Notes: generated from the sequence alone by a model not told the origin. A stretch of 64,000 nucleotides of DNA from Onthophagus taurus (GCF_036711975.1 NC_091973.1:5642001-5706000); one strand, 5' to 3'; numbered from the stretch's first letter, positions 13,078 through 26,336 are shown. Made by a program: numbers and translations.

Positions 13078-14714
13078 CCCATTTAGTCCCACCGGTGTGA
13101 AAAATTATTTTACAACCATACATTACAAAATTTCAAGGTACTAGCTGTTTGTACGATAACACTATAAGATTGTTAGGCTATACATATTAAAATATTTCAT
13201 AATTCTTTCTTCATACAATAGAAATAGAACTATTTTTAGTGCATAAAATTCTTTAAAATTTTGACATTTTCAATATTTTTCTCATATACAGGATGTCAAT
13301 TGTTAAATTTATTAAATTATTTCGGTGCTACATGTTTCGACAGTACATTGTCTTCATCGGGCACGACTAAGAATAATAAACAAAAACAAGAAAAAACAGA
13401 AAAAGAAAAAACATGTCAAAAGGTCAAAAAATATAACTATCAATTACAAAATAAATATTTACCGTCAATTTTGAAGAATACGAGGATGAATAGTAAAAAC
13501 TGTGTATTAAAAACCGATTGAAAATCTTGCCGAACAATATTTATACAGCAGCAGAAGAAATAAATACAAAGAGATTTGCACAACTAGTAAAAAGATCTTT
13601 TCTGTGATGATGCAGAGCTTGTATTAGTGCCGACGGCAAATAATTTGAGAATTTGCCTTAGTTTTAAGAAAATAATGCTATAAAATTAATAATAAATAAA
13701 TTTGTTTGTTTAATTTTGTCTTATTTGAAAGAGTCTTTTTGCAAGACATAAGGGCAACCATCTTGTTAACACCACATTTTGTAGTTCGTAGATATTGACT
13801 GGCACATCTTCTAACAAAGTTAAGAGGAAATAAAAATTAAATACAAATAACATACAAAAGTATGAATTTTTTAAATAACGTGTTTTTTGCAGAAAAACAG
13901 GCAATAATATTTTTTATGACAAGAAAAATAGCAAGTGTTGTACCATTTTGGAAACTTGACTAAACAGGCCATCTTTTAGAATTATTTGCCAAGGGTGTTG
14001 TACTACTCCTTTTTTTAGAAATCGTGTGTCAAACTTGATAGACATAAATTCTTTCAACCTTAACTCAATCAAATTAATATTTGATTTTGCAAAACTAACG
14101 ACTTTTGTTGTTTGATTTGTGACTTTTACAGTAGCATGGTTCACAAGGAATAGATTATTACAAAAATCGAACATTTCTGACCGTAGTACCTAAAGATATG
14201 ATGTACGGGACCGATTTTTAACATTTTCAAAAGTATGTCTATTACCACTTAACTAAGAGTCATGGAATTTTTTTCTCATTTTTACCAGAACAGGTATGGG
14301 TTGGCCTCTCACCCGGTGCCCGCTTGACGTTGAGTTTCGGGACATCCTGTATATCTTGAAACGCAAAATAAAAATATGAATTCTGAAAATACGTTTTGAA
14401 ACATTAATGGTGCAAAAACACACCATTGCGACAATTTTAGTACAAATATTTTTTATCTTAAACTTCATACTAAAGTTGGAATTTGTTAGTATTATGTTGT
14501 ATTAGTATTATTATTTATTTACGGCTAATTTATTACTTAGTTAATAAATGATAATCAAAATTTTTGTGTGTGCATTTTTGCACCATCTCATATCTCAAAA
14601 ACAATTTTTTTTTTCAAACAACTGTACATTTTTATACTTTTCATTCCATCTTATCTTAAGGAAAATTATAAAAAATCGTTATTTTTAATATAAAGCATCG
14701 TGGGACTAAATGGG
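13078..14714. mobile_element. piggyBac-type element, probably non-autonomous
   Basis: The element starts CCCATTTAGTCCCAC and ends with the exact reverse complement GTGGGACTAAATGGG. TTAA lies immediately outside each end (13074-13077 and 14715-14718). TTAA target duplication and CCC-starting terminal repeats are the hallmark of the piggyBac superfamily. The 1,637-bp interior is AT-rich, has only short open frames and shows no recognisable DDD transposase, so it is likely a deletion derivative or a MITE-like relative. Confidence 0.75.
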
Positions 14715-15276
14715 TTAAGCTCTTGATTCTATTAAGTTTTAAAATCACATAATTTAAATTGTAGAAGTTATAAACCTTTAACAAGTACGGTATAGATAAC
14801 AATCTACAATAATCGGTTTTTATAACTCCGTCTCTTTATTTCTGTGGGAATAAAACGAATTAAACTAAGGGCCGCATTAAGGAACACACCTTTATTGCAA
14901 ATTGTAGAGAAATAATGGGTATAAAATAATTTTAGTTTTAATAAATTTAAATTCGATCCTGTTCGTGTCTCGCCGAGTTTTATTTATGACCGTCATAAAA
15001 ATCGATGTTGTTTGAAATTGTGGTATAGTTTCCGATATTTCTGATGGCTTTTACGACCGTGGGAAATAATACTGGCAATAATTATCGCTGCGAAAAATCA
15101 CGTGATTTATGATACGCCGTGTTTTTTTACACATAAAAAACAAAAAAACACTTAAACAGTTATAGTACTAATTATATTAATAAATTGTATCTTCACACAA
15201 TATTTAAATTTTTAAATATCTTTTAGTAATTTTCGTGGGGTAAAATACAATAAGTATATTCTATTTGAGGTTGTGT

Positions 15277-15355
15277 GCCATCTATTATTGGTTATCCGTT
15301 TTTGTATTTCATAATAGATTTAAGTTTTCCCCCAAAGATAGATGGCGTTTTGTAC
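15277..15355. repeat. Inverted repeat with GCCATCTAT / ATAGATGGC ends
   Basis: GCCATCTATTAT at 15278 is mirrored by AGATAGATGGC ending near 15354, with an imperfect arm between. Similar ATAGATGG words occur elsewhere in the window (near 3733, 12409, 12505 and 12802). Possibly a small MITE. Confidence 0.3.
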
Positions 15356-16895
15356 CTTTTCGACCTTTTTTCCAAAATTAAGTTTATATAAATAAAATGC
15401 AAATCATCTTGTATGTAATAAAGGATGGATATTAAAACAACAAATATTTAAGAAACTAGGTTTATTCGTTGATTAACATGACGATAACAGAGGAGTTACG
15501 AATTTCGGGAGAAATACGTTGTTAATCGAATGGAGGAAACATTCGACATTTTACAAATTTAATTAAACAAGGAACAAAGATCGAACCAACAATAAATCAA
15601 CGGATTTTGCGCTTGTTATGTACAAGAACTCGGTGTTATCATCCTAAGGGAATTAACCTCAATTAAGTTAAGTTAATCGCCTCATATTTTTAATATACGC
15701 TTATAAAACTTATGAAATTGCACAAAAACTCTAACAGTTTTAACAATTTTGGACCTCTCAATTTTAAATATACGCGTAAGGTGACGGTACACTTACGCTA
15801 TCACACCTGTTATCAAGTAATTAACAATCAACGTAATATTTTCTTTTTGATGATTTTTTTTACAAACTCCCAGACGGGCGGTTATTACACGGGGAAGTAT
15901 TTATCACCTATATTTATAATTTTAGATGCCTAATGGTGAGTTGTGAAATCGCCTACGATCTAATTTATTCTTTTTTTGTTTATTTTTTTGTTTAAAGTTT
16001 CTATATTTAAAATTGTTCGCTCTACACGATTCGTAATAAAACAATATTTATGAGAATGGAATTACGCGATTACATCTACGATTTTTATTCTTTTTAAATA
16101 CTACCTCAACCTTGCAATCTATCCTTTATTTTTTTTAACAGTGCACTTCGTCTACATCATGTTTTATACTTGCTTAACTTAAATAAAAACTAATTATTAG
16201 AAAATATTTATATTTATTTAAGCCCTTTAAAAACAGTTACGTTTAAAGAAAAGTTAAAGGTCGAGTTCAGTGATTTAATAAGAGAGGGCGCGAGAGTATT
16301 ATTGATTTTTTAGGTTAATGCGGAAAAGAGGTAGTAACGATAGCTTTATGGTTACAGTTGTAACCAAAATTACATTAATTGACTTTAATTTTGTTTATTT
16401 TTCATCACTGAACGGGGACTTAAATAAACATAGTGGTGAAATGATTTCTATTAACTCCCTGCTTCAAAAGAAAGTGAACAAAAAACTAGTCTCACTTGTT
16501 AGTATTAATAAAAACATATTAAATATAAAGTTAATCAATCCAGAAGTGCAAGTAGTACTCGGATTTTCTCGTGTTCCATAAAAGAACCTATGGGGGGTGT
16601 CTTTCTTTGACGTTTAAAACCTCAATAAACCTAATTCACCCTATTTGTCAAAAATATCTAAATATTATTTTAGAATGTGAGATCACTAACCGCGTCAAAA
16701 TGAATGCGCCTTTCTCACTATGAAGTAACCGTCTCCAAGCTTCGTCGTTATTTCGCATCCCTCTGGAGAATTTATCCGATCTTCGGGGAGTTAATACAAG
16801 ATAGTAATAAGTAGGAGGTCGTTTGAAGTGAAGCCGTGTCCGTGTGGACTTTGCACGGTTGGCACAGCGTCGTTTGGCACCGCCAGTTTTCGCAG

Positions 16896-16949
16896 ATGCT
16901 CAAGAGCTTTATTCCGATGTCAGCCCGAAATCCGTCCGACGAGGGTCAG
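16896..16949 (+). other. Weak candidate internal exon
   Basis: A 54-base stretch is bounded by a good acceptor (CCAGTTTTCGCAG) and donor (GGTCAG|GTAACG). All three frames can be read through it; the phase-0 frame would continue the phase of the last seen fuss exon (MLKSFIPMSARNPSDEGQ). I do not recognise the peptide as SKOR sequence. It could belong to fuss, to an unrelated transcript, or be chance. Confidence 0.25.
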
Positions 16950-18104
16950 GTAACGGAACCTACGTGGTCCTATTTGGAATCTATCTATTTGGATGGGATG
17001 GAGTTTTTGCAAAAAACACTTTTTAAGTTTTTGGAAGACTGCTCGTGTGAAAAAAACGTCATAATTATTTTTATTTCGGACATCTCCGGACGGGATTCGG
17101 TCTCGCAACAATCGGATTATGGCCAAACTGCTTCGATAGCACGAATTTAAATCTAATCGTCCGCACGAGAAACAGACTCTCTTAGTGGAGCTAATAAAAT
17201 TGAGCAATTTTGTTTACCACTACTCGTTAATACTAAGAGATGGACCCGGACTTGTACTGTGTTATGTTTTGTAACGCCCCCTACACTTTATTTATTTTGT
17301 TTTTATCTGGTAAATCGAAAAATAAATAAAATCATTGATGAACTAAATATCCAAAGAGATGTAGTGTTTCCAGATTATCCCACCATAAACTGTAACGATT
17401 GCTAAAACCATTGTTTAAATTATGACTCCCATAAAACAAGGGATATCACAGAAGGGAAGGTTAGATAACCAAGCACCACATAAACACATTTTATTTCTCA
17501 ACCAGAGCCATCCCATCGGGAATTCTATTGAGTCGTGAAACACCATTGTTGTATTCTTTTAAGCTTGAATTGCAAGTAATGGAAAAGTTATACTTTAACA
17601 AAGAAAAAAGAAAAATCTGGGGATACACTACAAATACAAATATGAAAGTGCCGGGTTGAAATGAAATTTTAATAAGAATCCGTCAATGATATGTTTTCAT
17701 TGGCAGTAAAATTTGTATAAACTGAAAAGAAAACTTAATTTTCGATTTATCAGATTTTTTGTAACGAGAAAAAAATGAATGAATTATCTCTATGAATTCA
17801 TTTAACTAATTCTACCACCAGAGGGAGCATTTGAGTAGGCGAAAACATGTATCGAAGCCAAAACGGTGAAAGTATAAATAGTCATAACCATTGAATAAGG
17901 GGACCCATTGAGTTGGGTCCCATCACAACACCCACTCCTTATAGTAGAAAACAACGAGACGCTCCCCTTACGATAAGGCCATTTTTCTTAATACATCGGA
18001 CTCACTCGTACGGTCGGTACTTAGCTACTTTAAATATGAAATTATCAATATCTATAAGGCAATTCGCGTAGTACGTCGCTGCGCGCTACGATTCCGTCCC
18101 CATG

Positions 18105-21100
18105 CTAAATGCCCGTGAGCGCTGGGGTTGTTGTCGGGGCAGGGGTTGTGGTTGTAGTTTTTGCTCCCGTTACCGGTGGTAAAGCCGGACTTGGCCAAGG
18201 ACAACCAGGAGGTACACTCCTGGCTTGTTGTAATCCGGCCGCCGATTCCGGGTGCAAAAAGTTTCTTCGCTGATCCATCTTTTCAGTCTAAAATTAAAAT
18301 CAACATATATACAACATAACAAGTTTTATAATCATTTTGTTACGTGTGCTTGGAATCTCGATGTTATTAGTTCTGGTAATAAGTCCAATTGTTCTTGTAA
18401 CGTGGCTATTTTATCTTCTATTGTGGTTAGACGATCTTCTAAAGTATCCTGCCTAGTGCTCATATCTGATACTATTTCGTAAACTGTGTTTTGGGTCTAA
18501 AAATAATGTGTAAATCAAAAATATAGAATCTAAAGTAGTGGTACCTTTGCCATATCTGTAATCGTATTAGCGTTATCAAGAAGTTTCCGCTGGTCCATCT
18601 TCACTTTCCTTAAACTGTATAAGATTTAATAAAATATGTAGGCTCAAAACAACTATTACATTATCTTACGCATAAATAGCTAAGAGAAATTTACGCTGAT
18701 GAGTACGAACTTTACCAGGGTTGACCCGCTTCACTAGCCTTGTATGTTTATAAATCAACCACGTTTCTCGAAGAACATTTGCGGCTGCATTCTTCAACTA
18801 AAAAAATATTTGTTAATCATACTACTTCATAATAATCTTACCTTACTCTTTTAGTTAGTTGAGTATCCATCATAAAATTATGAACATGTTTTTCCGCTCT
18901 AGTTAATTCCAATTTTCTGGAGACCACAGCTACGAGTAAGGCAGTACAACCGGCGCCCTGGATACAGAGTAAGAGAAGGAAACGTTTAGATTGGAACTTC
19001 CAGTAGCCGTCTTACCATGATTCCTGTGCTTACGGCTATTCCTCTACCACAGTAAGTGTTCGGTACAATATCACCAAAACCGACGCTGAGAAACGTAATG
19101 GCAATGAGCCACATAGCGTTTAATAAATTAGCATGCTCCTCGTCGTGGAACCTCTCGCATTGCCGCAACGTCCAACTGGCTATTATCCAGAGGGATACCA
19201 TGAAGACCAAAAGTACCGTTCCGGGACAAATGGTCATCAAGGTTTTGAGCACGAAGCGTGTATTGAAGTTAATGCGATTGAGGGCCCCTATACTTCTTGA
19301 TGAGGCGTCGGTGAAGAGTTTACTGTGTAACAACATCACCCGACATATCAGGTACAGTCGGAGGAACATTGGTAGTGATAGCGGCACGTCGTACGGCACA
19401 CATTTTGATCCGCTGTCTTTGTTTGCAAAACGTGTAGTCCATACGAAACGGTAATGTCCCGGTATGGGGTGTACGGCACAAATTAACAACTCCATCGATA
19501 TCTGGCATATTCTTTGCCATGTCATCGCAATACGCCAATCATCGGCACAGTTATCTATCATGAAAAGCTGAAAAAAAATTTATTTAAGAAATTTATTTTA
19601 ACTTGAGTAGTTTTTCGATGCATTCATTTATTAAGCGATTTCTATTTAAAAATTTACGAAACAAAAGCAATCATCGAATGAATTATATGGTATTATGTGG
19701 TTACAAACTAGTTACTATGAATACAAAGTGGAGCAACGTCCCGTTTCGATTGATTTTTTCAAATATAGGTTGTGGGAATTAGTTTGGATTGAAATTCTTT
19801 CAGTGCAATACTTTGTTAAATTGGAAAAGAACTTTACGAGTTGATATATAGCATCGTGCCATGAAACTAAGTTCTTACGACGCCGTCTTTAAAGTTCGTT
19901 ATCGACAATGATCGATATTTCGGTGCGATTCAAACATTTTTTCCGTTATTATTTATTCACCAAGTCAAACATGTTGGCGTGTCGATGTTTATGATGTAAA
20001 TAAGTCCACGGGTGAAACGAAAGTAGACGGTTTTAGTTATTCCATTAGGCGAAGGGGAACGTATAGGTTCGTTAATTTTTCAAAAACCCCCGGACGAGGT
20101 TATTAACCACCATAATTGCAACAGAATCACACAATCGTCTATTAATTAAAGTCAATTTCAAATGGATGACTAATATATTGCGTTCTGGTCTGTGGGAGGA
20201 GGGATCGATTTACGCAAGCGCATTGTATCTTGTGGTAAATCTATATTCCGTCTTGGAGTATGGAATCTTTTGTTCTCAGGGAACTTTGTAAACCGTTAAG
20301 CCGGTTAGTAAGTTAGTTTAGTTTGCACTTACCTGAACCTCTAATGCATGATAGGCTACTATGAGGCCTAATAGGATCACAGTCGACACAGATATCAGAC
20401 TTTTAAGTGAAATTGAGTAAAATTCGTCCTAAAAAATATTTATTTGAGATTAAAAATATTTGTTTACTTATTGATTACTTTTCTATAGACGCCGGCGCTG
20501 GATAACTCATTCTCGATTACCATCACAATGATCCCGAACATGCCCATTACCAGAGCGTAATCGCTGATCCTCTTCCGCTTTTCAAAGAGCGCCTTACGTC
20601 TACCTAACCTATAGCCTACGTTGGGTTTGTGCTTCAGGCTACCCGATGAAGGACCTTTGTACACTCCTCCACCGAGCTGTCGTTCTTCCATATAGCGGGG
20701 ATATTCGACATTACCCACCAGAGCGACGCCCGAGTCCTCCTGTTGCATACGCGTCGTTGAGTCCCTGCTGGAGTTTTTCACGGCGCCAGGTATGGACAGC
20801 GTCGAAACCGGCTTCCGGAGCTGGAACCGTTCGCCAATTATTCCATGGGAATCTGCCCGAAACTGGAAGTGGTTGGGGAAGAAAATCATCAGGGAAAGAC
20901 AAATAGCGACAAACCATTATTAGTTTCCTCTTCCCCTCTTTGTCTTACTCCAGGCCGTTCCACGAGCGTCCACAAACTACCATCTCTTTCAACTACCCTT
21001 TTATTAAAACTCAACTGCTGCAAAAATATGAATATTTCGTGAACTTTAAAGATTATGTGTCACGATTTGCAAGTGTAAAGGGGGTTTAATGAAGCGTGAG

Positions 21101-24100
21101 CTTATTTCCACTTCACTGACTCACTAATGTATTCAACTGATAAAGATAGAACACGGTATTTAATCCCGAGCGTCAACAACTTGATGGAATTGTATTCCAA
21201 ACACGTTCCTTGTTTTGAAATTATAAAATCCGACGAGAAGTACAGCAACGTGGGCAAAAATTCGCGTAAAATCTGATGACCTATCAGCCGGAGGCGCGAT
21301 CTCATAAGAATGCGACCACTTCACCCTACTCGTACTTCTCGTCAATCTCACAGATGAGATTTTTAACAAGACCCTTCAAAACCCTTACAATTTCCATGAA
21401 ATGCTCACCTTTAGAATTCGTCTTACACAAGATACCGAGGTATATTTTAGAGTCTCATGGAACGATCGATAGTCGACGGTACGTTTCTGGAATTGCTTTT
21501 TAGAATGGACATTTCTGATCGGTCTTTCAGGGAACGTTCTGACGCAATTTGATGGATGTAATTGAAAAGGGTGGGGGAACGAAGTTGGATAATTCGTTTT
21601 ATCGCGTTCAAGATGTAATTATGTTGAGTGAAGTTAGGTGGATGTTAATTCATCCAAGAACTTTGCGCCGTCGTAAATTCTGGGAAAATTTATGTAATCC
21701 TGAAAGTAGATAAAGGGACTATTACCATATTAAAAATTAATCGAAATAGGTCATATGAAATGTAGGTTCGATGGAACAGCGAACGCGTTAATTCTTTCTG
21801 AATTTCACCGTGTTTCCTTATACATTCTAGATAAGAAAATTCCGTTGGCATACTTTACGCGAATATATAGCTGTATGGTAATTTTATAGCTTTCGGGCGT
21901 GTAGTGGTGTGTCGCGATTTAAAATAATATCCCGCTAGTGGACAACCCGGCGGGTTACTGTGGGTTGCGGCAGTTGAGTTAGTAGTACTGGTTGTTTCTG
22001 GACGCTCTGTATAAGTTAACTTGTGTATACTTGCTTTAGATCGATGGCCGGGGCGAACTATAACCCTTTCGTGCGGGCCAGGTTATAATTCACTCAAGAT
22101 AGTTAAATTTCGAGAATACTATATGTTTATGATCGCGTGCAGGGTGCTCGGTGGGTAAACGCAGTGAGAGTTGGAATTTTCGTTGCTTTTCTGGGAGGAA
22201 AAAGCAAGGAAAATCTCTCGCCCGGGGATGCGTGAAGACAGAATAGAGGGGGTGGCGCTAGAAGAGAAGAAGGCGGATAAAGTACTGTGGTTCTTCTCTG
22301 AAAAAGAGTCAAAATCTTTGTTAGTCAGGTTGAAGCCATGCACTTTAAGAGCCAAGATCGCATTCCATAACATCATGCCCACGTGTCTACGGCGGACCCG
22401 TCTCGTGTACGCGACGCTCGAAGCGATAAGACGTATTTTTTCTAAATCAATAGTTGTTATTACGCACAGAATAAAAATGCCACAAAGCCTTCTGCCAAAC
22501 CCAAAGCGTATCATCGAAATCTAACCTTAATATATCGACGAACTTACCAGCGGACGCCGATGTGCTCAACGGCTAAACGGAAATTGCTTAGAAATAGAAC
22601 GACATCTAATTTGGTCAGATGGGGTGTTACCAAAAAAAATAAAATAAAATAAGGAAACGGCGACACGTTTAACATCGATTCAACATAAAAGAAACACAGT
22701 GAGTTCGACACAGTACAAATCGCACCAAATAAACAGTATTTTCAAGTATTTTATTGTAATAATCCATGTATTTCAGTTCAAAATCTAGTTATTTCAAAAA
22801 ACGATTTATTAGAACAACTTATTTATTAGAACAGAGATTTTGAAAACTGAAGTATACCAGGATAACTTTTCGTATAATATATTAATAATATTAATAACAT
22901 GAAAGGAGGGATATCTGGATGTCTGGACTTCTGAAGGTGTCATACCTGTCGGAAATTTTTCATAGCTCCATTGATACGCAACGAGTCGGCCGCAATACCA
23001 GCAATGCCTCCTTCTCCGTGTTCTCTGAGTTGCCTCAATGAGGTGGAGGGCACGACGCCGGGTACGTAGTTCATGCCACAGCAAGGAACTGAGGCCTCCG
23101 GCTGAGAACTTTGGCGGATAATTCTGGAGGCGGGTATCTTTTGGGCAACGGGACAAGAACTGCACGAGACCTGAAGAAACGTGGTGATGTAGATTACTGT
23201 AAACGTCCGATACGTCGCCTCTGACATCCAACACCAAACAGATTCGTTCTATTTCAGATTCAGAGTATTCTAAGGCCCTAAGGATACTAGAACACTAAAG
23301 AGAAATGAGAGGTACAGCTACATTCCGAAAGCTACTGGGACTGCACGAGCTCGATTGTCTTTGGCAACAGCAACAACACCAATAGTAGTTTATAATAACA
23401 ACTATCAGATTTAGCAAAATATCGATCCAATAAAGTAAACTAGCAATGCCCAAAACACGCATCCAAGGTAAGACCAAATAATAAAAGGAAACTCAAAATA
23501 AACACCTTATCAATTAAGCAAGCTGCGACATCGTATTGTATAATAACAATTAGAGTACATATAATATATGTATATATTTATATAAATGTATAGACACTTC
23601 GACCCATTCGTATATAAGTTGGTTTAGTCACAAACCCGAAACAAAAGCCTGCTGGCCGGCGTTGTTGTCCTAAAGAAAACCGGACAACTGGAACGAAACA
23701 AAATTTTTTCTGATTGCTTACGTTCGAGAAGAAGTGAAACGGAAACAAAACAAGGGAAGATTCGAAGTTGTAAGCGGTGAAGCTCGAGATATTAGTAATA
23801 GGGGAAAAAGCGTGAAGACGTTGACGAAATGAACTAGGAAATTTGTTAGTGCGAACCGAAAACTACACATACACACACACATATTTTTTTTTCAAAATAA
23901 AATAATTAGAACACAATAAAAAATAGAATAGAACAAAAATAAATAAAAGAAACAATTACTCTTGGTCCACCCTACATGCTAATATATTAATATTTCTGTA
24001 ACACGCTACGGAAGTCAATCGATTGAAGGTTGAAGCAACCTATAATGAATAAATTAATAATGTATATCGGGTTGCCAATACATTATGGGAACTAAATTAG

Positions 24101-26336
24101 CTTTGTGCAGAAACTATTTTGATTTTACCAGAAAATGTTTAAATAATACTAAAAAAATGTTTTAGAAACCACTTTAAATGTATTTTTAAATCATTTCTTT
24201 TTTTCGGTTCGCACAAACTTCATATGTACTCTGTCCTTAACAAGACACAGTATTTAAGGGCGTCCAATTAAGGTTAGGGTCAAGAAGGGTAAATAGTAAC
24301 GCCAACCATCAGTAACGGGTATGATGTTATTTATATTAATTTAAGAATTCATTTTTTAAATCATCTCTCGTTTCATTGATTGTCGTTTAAAGGAAAGGAG
24401 ATAGGTGAAAACTATACGAAGGTCGCGTCGTAGCAAGTCGATTAATTGCTTCTATTAGTATTTATGTTAAAGACTTACTCGGGCACTTCCATTAGTGTGA
24501 ATGATCAATGTGTTTTGTTCCCTTTTGCGTGCCCTTCCGACAGGTATGCGCTCATCTATCTAAGTGAATCCTTTATGGGAGGCGACGACGAGTATAGGGA
24601 TCTCTACAATGTTGATCACGTCGTCGTCGCCTCGGTGCGCCCGTTCAGGTTGTGCATACCTGTCGGAAGTTGCGAAAAATGCCCCTGGAACGCATACAGT
24701 CCCCTGATGCGTCCGGGTCCGTTTGTTCTCGCAGCTGCTTCAAGGAGCTGGAGGCCAAGCCTTTGTGGAGATGCGCGCCCGTATAGACGGTCTCGTATTG
24801 AGAACATTGCCTGGTTATTCTCGAACGCACCTGCGTTTGAGTCGTCGATGCAACGGGACAAGAACTGCAGAGAACCTGGGGGAAATCTTCAATTATTCCT
24901 GCACGAACCTGGACTCCACGCAGTGTAACTCTGTCCTGGATCATATCCCGCCTTGAGCGGAACATGTAAAATAACCTTCTGCTGCGAAGACAATTTCCTG
25001 TGGTCATGTATCAACCGATTAAAATGTTTTCCTTCCATTTTCATATTTTATTGAAATCAAATTAATTTTAAATGTTTATATTCGCATAAGGAAGGAAAAC
25101 ACTCGTGGTTTTAATCGCACAATGCAAGGCGTACATGACCTACTCCAGCAAAAAAAAAACGGTATCGATCCATAGGTCCCATGACCCGCAGGATAAACAG
25201 CAGGGCCCCGAACCGCCGGCCTGGCAACGGTTTTGAAGGCATTAAGTAACCGAACGCCGCTTGCTTGCACGTACAAACTTTCATACTACATCAGAATTAA
25301 CTAAAATTAGTCTCTATTTACAGTCTGTTGATTCTCCCGACAACGTAAGATCTCGCTCGTTGGTACAACGAAATTGTTTTGCCTCCTATTAAAATTTACA
25401 TAAAGCGGGTAGCGTAAACAGATTTTGGGTAGCGGAATCGGTTTTAAATATCGGAATAATTATTTGCTAGCAAATTGGGTTGTAATCGAGCTTAATCCTA
25501 CTATTCTATGTGTGATCTGAACGCGCCCTCCGAATATACTTTATTTTTTTATATTATTAATTTTAATTGAGGATTATATTCCCGATTATTCCCAGTGTTA
25601 CGGGTAGGCGATTCGGAATAAGTTATTTTACATGTTGCGCCGTTAAAGGCCGCATGTTGTTACTGTTGTGCAAATGCGGCTGCGGACCTTACAAGAGCCT
25701 TAGAACACACATCGAGGACAGCGAAAGCAGCAAGCAAATGAACTCCTTCGGACAGGGCACACAGGGGAGCTGTTAGAATGCACACGTGGCCGGTCGGAAG
25801 TATCTATAAAGGGCTAATGCGTACCGGCGCGTTTAAACAGTTACAGTTGCAATGATGCGTCGATCTAACGCTCTCCCTTGACACAGATCGCACGACCTTA
25901 TAGTTTGAGACAGGTGTTTGGGACGTGCATCGTTCCAAAATGTTGCGATTTGTTGAGACAGCTTGGAACGCATTTGATGAGCTTCGAATCCTGCCGGGAA
26001 CATTTGACCCTAGGCTTTGTTTGCATCCTTTTAAATCCAACCTGCAATTAAAACCACCTGGTGAGTCTCGACATACACTTTGATGGTATCGTAATGTCGG
26101 ACTAACCTGCAGTGGAGTTCGATGTCGGGAACGGATCTCGCGCTGCTTTCCTCCAGACAAAGAGAATTGTCCTCCTCGCTATCCGAAAATACGGACAGCT
26201 GAGGATGGTGGTTGGAGACCAAAAAGGTGGTGCACTCTTGGCGCATGAGCACGGGCTTCGAACAGTTCGACGGGGTCGACGAGCTTGTGATTATCGGCCC
26301 CACCAGGAGACTAGCCGTTTCTCCTTGATTGCTCAT
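18105..26336 (-). CDS. SK: SK small-conductance calcium-activated potassium channel, complete
   Basis: Minus-strand exons: 26336-26107, then 24864-24660 or 23159-22946, 20862-20479, 20428-20333, 19567-19016, 18957-18847, 18797-18670, 18614-18545, 18496-18344 and 18287-18105. Phases join throughout, giving 703 or 706 residues. The N-terminus ([14 protein letters not shown]) resembles Drosophila SK. In the 703-residue form S1 lies near 245-268 ([17 protein letters not shown]), S2 in 274-305, S3 to the pore in 306-489, and S6 in 490-526 with [19 protein letters not shown]. The calmodulin-binding domain ([19 protein letters not shown]) covers 527-592 and a coiled coil 593-643. The tetramer, with calmodulin as calcium sensor, passes potassium and damps neuronal and muscle firing. 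The filter reads SVGFGD rather than the GYGD usual in vertebrate SK. The tail is Thr/Pro-rich after QRRNFLHP. Confidence 0.95.
22946..23159 (-). other. SK: SK alternative exon 2b
   Basis: A 214-base paralogue of exon 2a with the same entry phase, the same first residues (SSCPVA), a central IIRQSSQPE, then SLRQLREHG and KNFRQ at the donor. Because each exon is 1 modulo 3 in length, including both (or neither) would break the frame, so the two should be used one at a time. Confidence 0.75.
24660..24864 (-). other. SK: SK alternative exon 2a
   Basis: A 205-base exon using the acceptor CTCTGCAG and the donor CGACAG|GTATGC. It encodes [11 protein letters not shown], then IxRQxSQ, SLKQLRE and RNFRQ. 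Entry needs two bases (AG) from exon 1 and exit is in phase 0. It is homologous to exon 2b at 22946-23159. Confidence 0.75.

Larger units (their letters stand above)
7652..18104. other. Fuss intron and/or intergenic DNA up to SK
   Basis: More than 10 kb with no secure exon apart from one weak candidate (16896-16949). It contains a nested MITE (9098-9313), a piggyBac-type element (13078-14714), an inverted repeat near 15277-15355, and GC-richer patches (about 8100-8370, 9770-9960, 10860-11190, 11780-11900, 16740-16950) that may be regulatory. Short open frames here look like chance. Confidence 0.4.

Noticed and set aside
16836-17150. 104-residue + strand frame
   Set aside because: Several overlapping frames are open here; only the small bordered candidate exon inside it is kept, at low confidence.
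22119-22514. 131-residue minus-strand open frame inside the SK gene
   Set aside because: Starts [16 protein letters not shown], but has no fit to SK phase or sequence and a competing + frame of similar length; treated as intron.
25804-26160. 118-residue minus-strand frame beside SK exon 1
   Set aside because: It reads exon 1 in the wrong frame and runs on into the intron; the correct frame encodes the SK-like VPDIEL.
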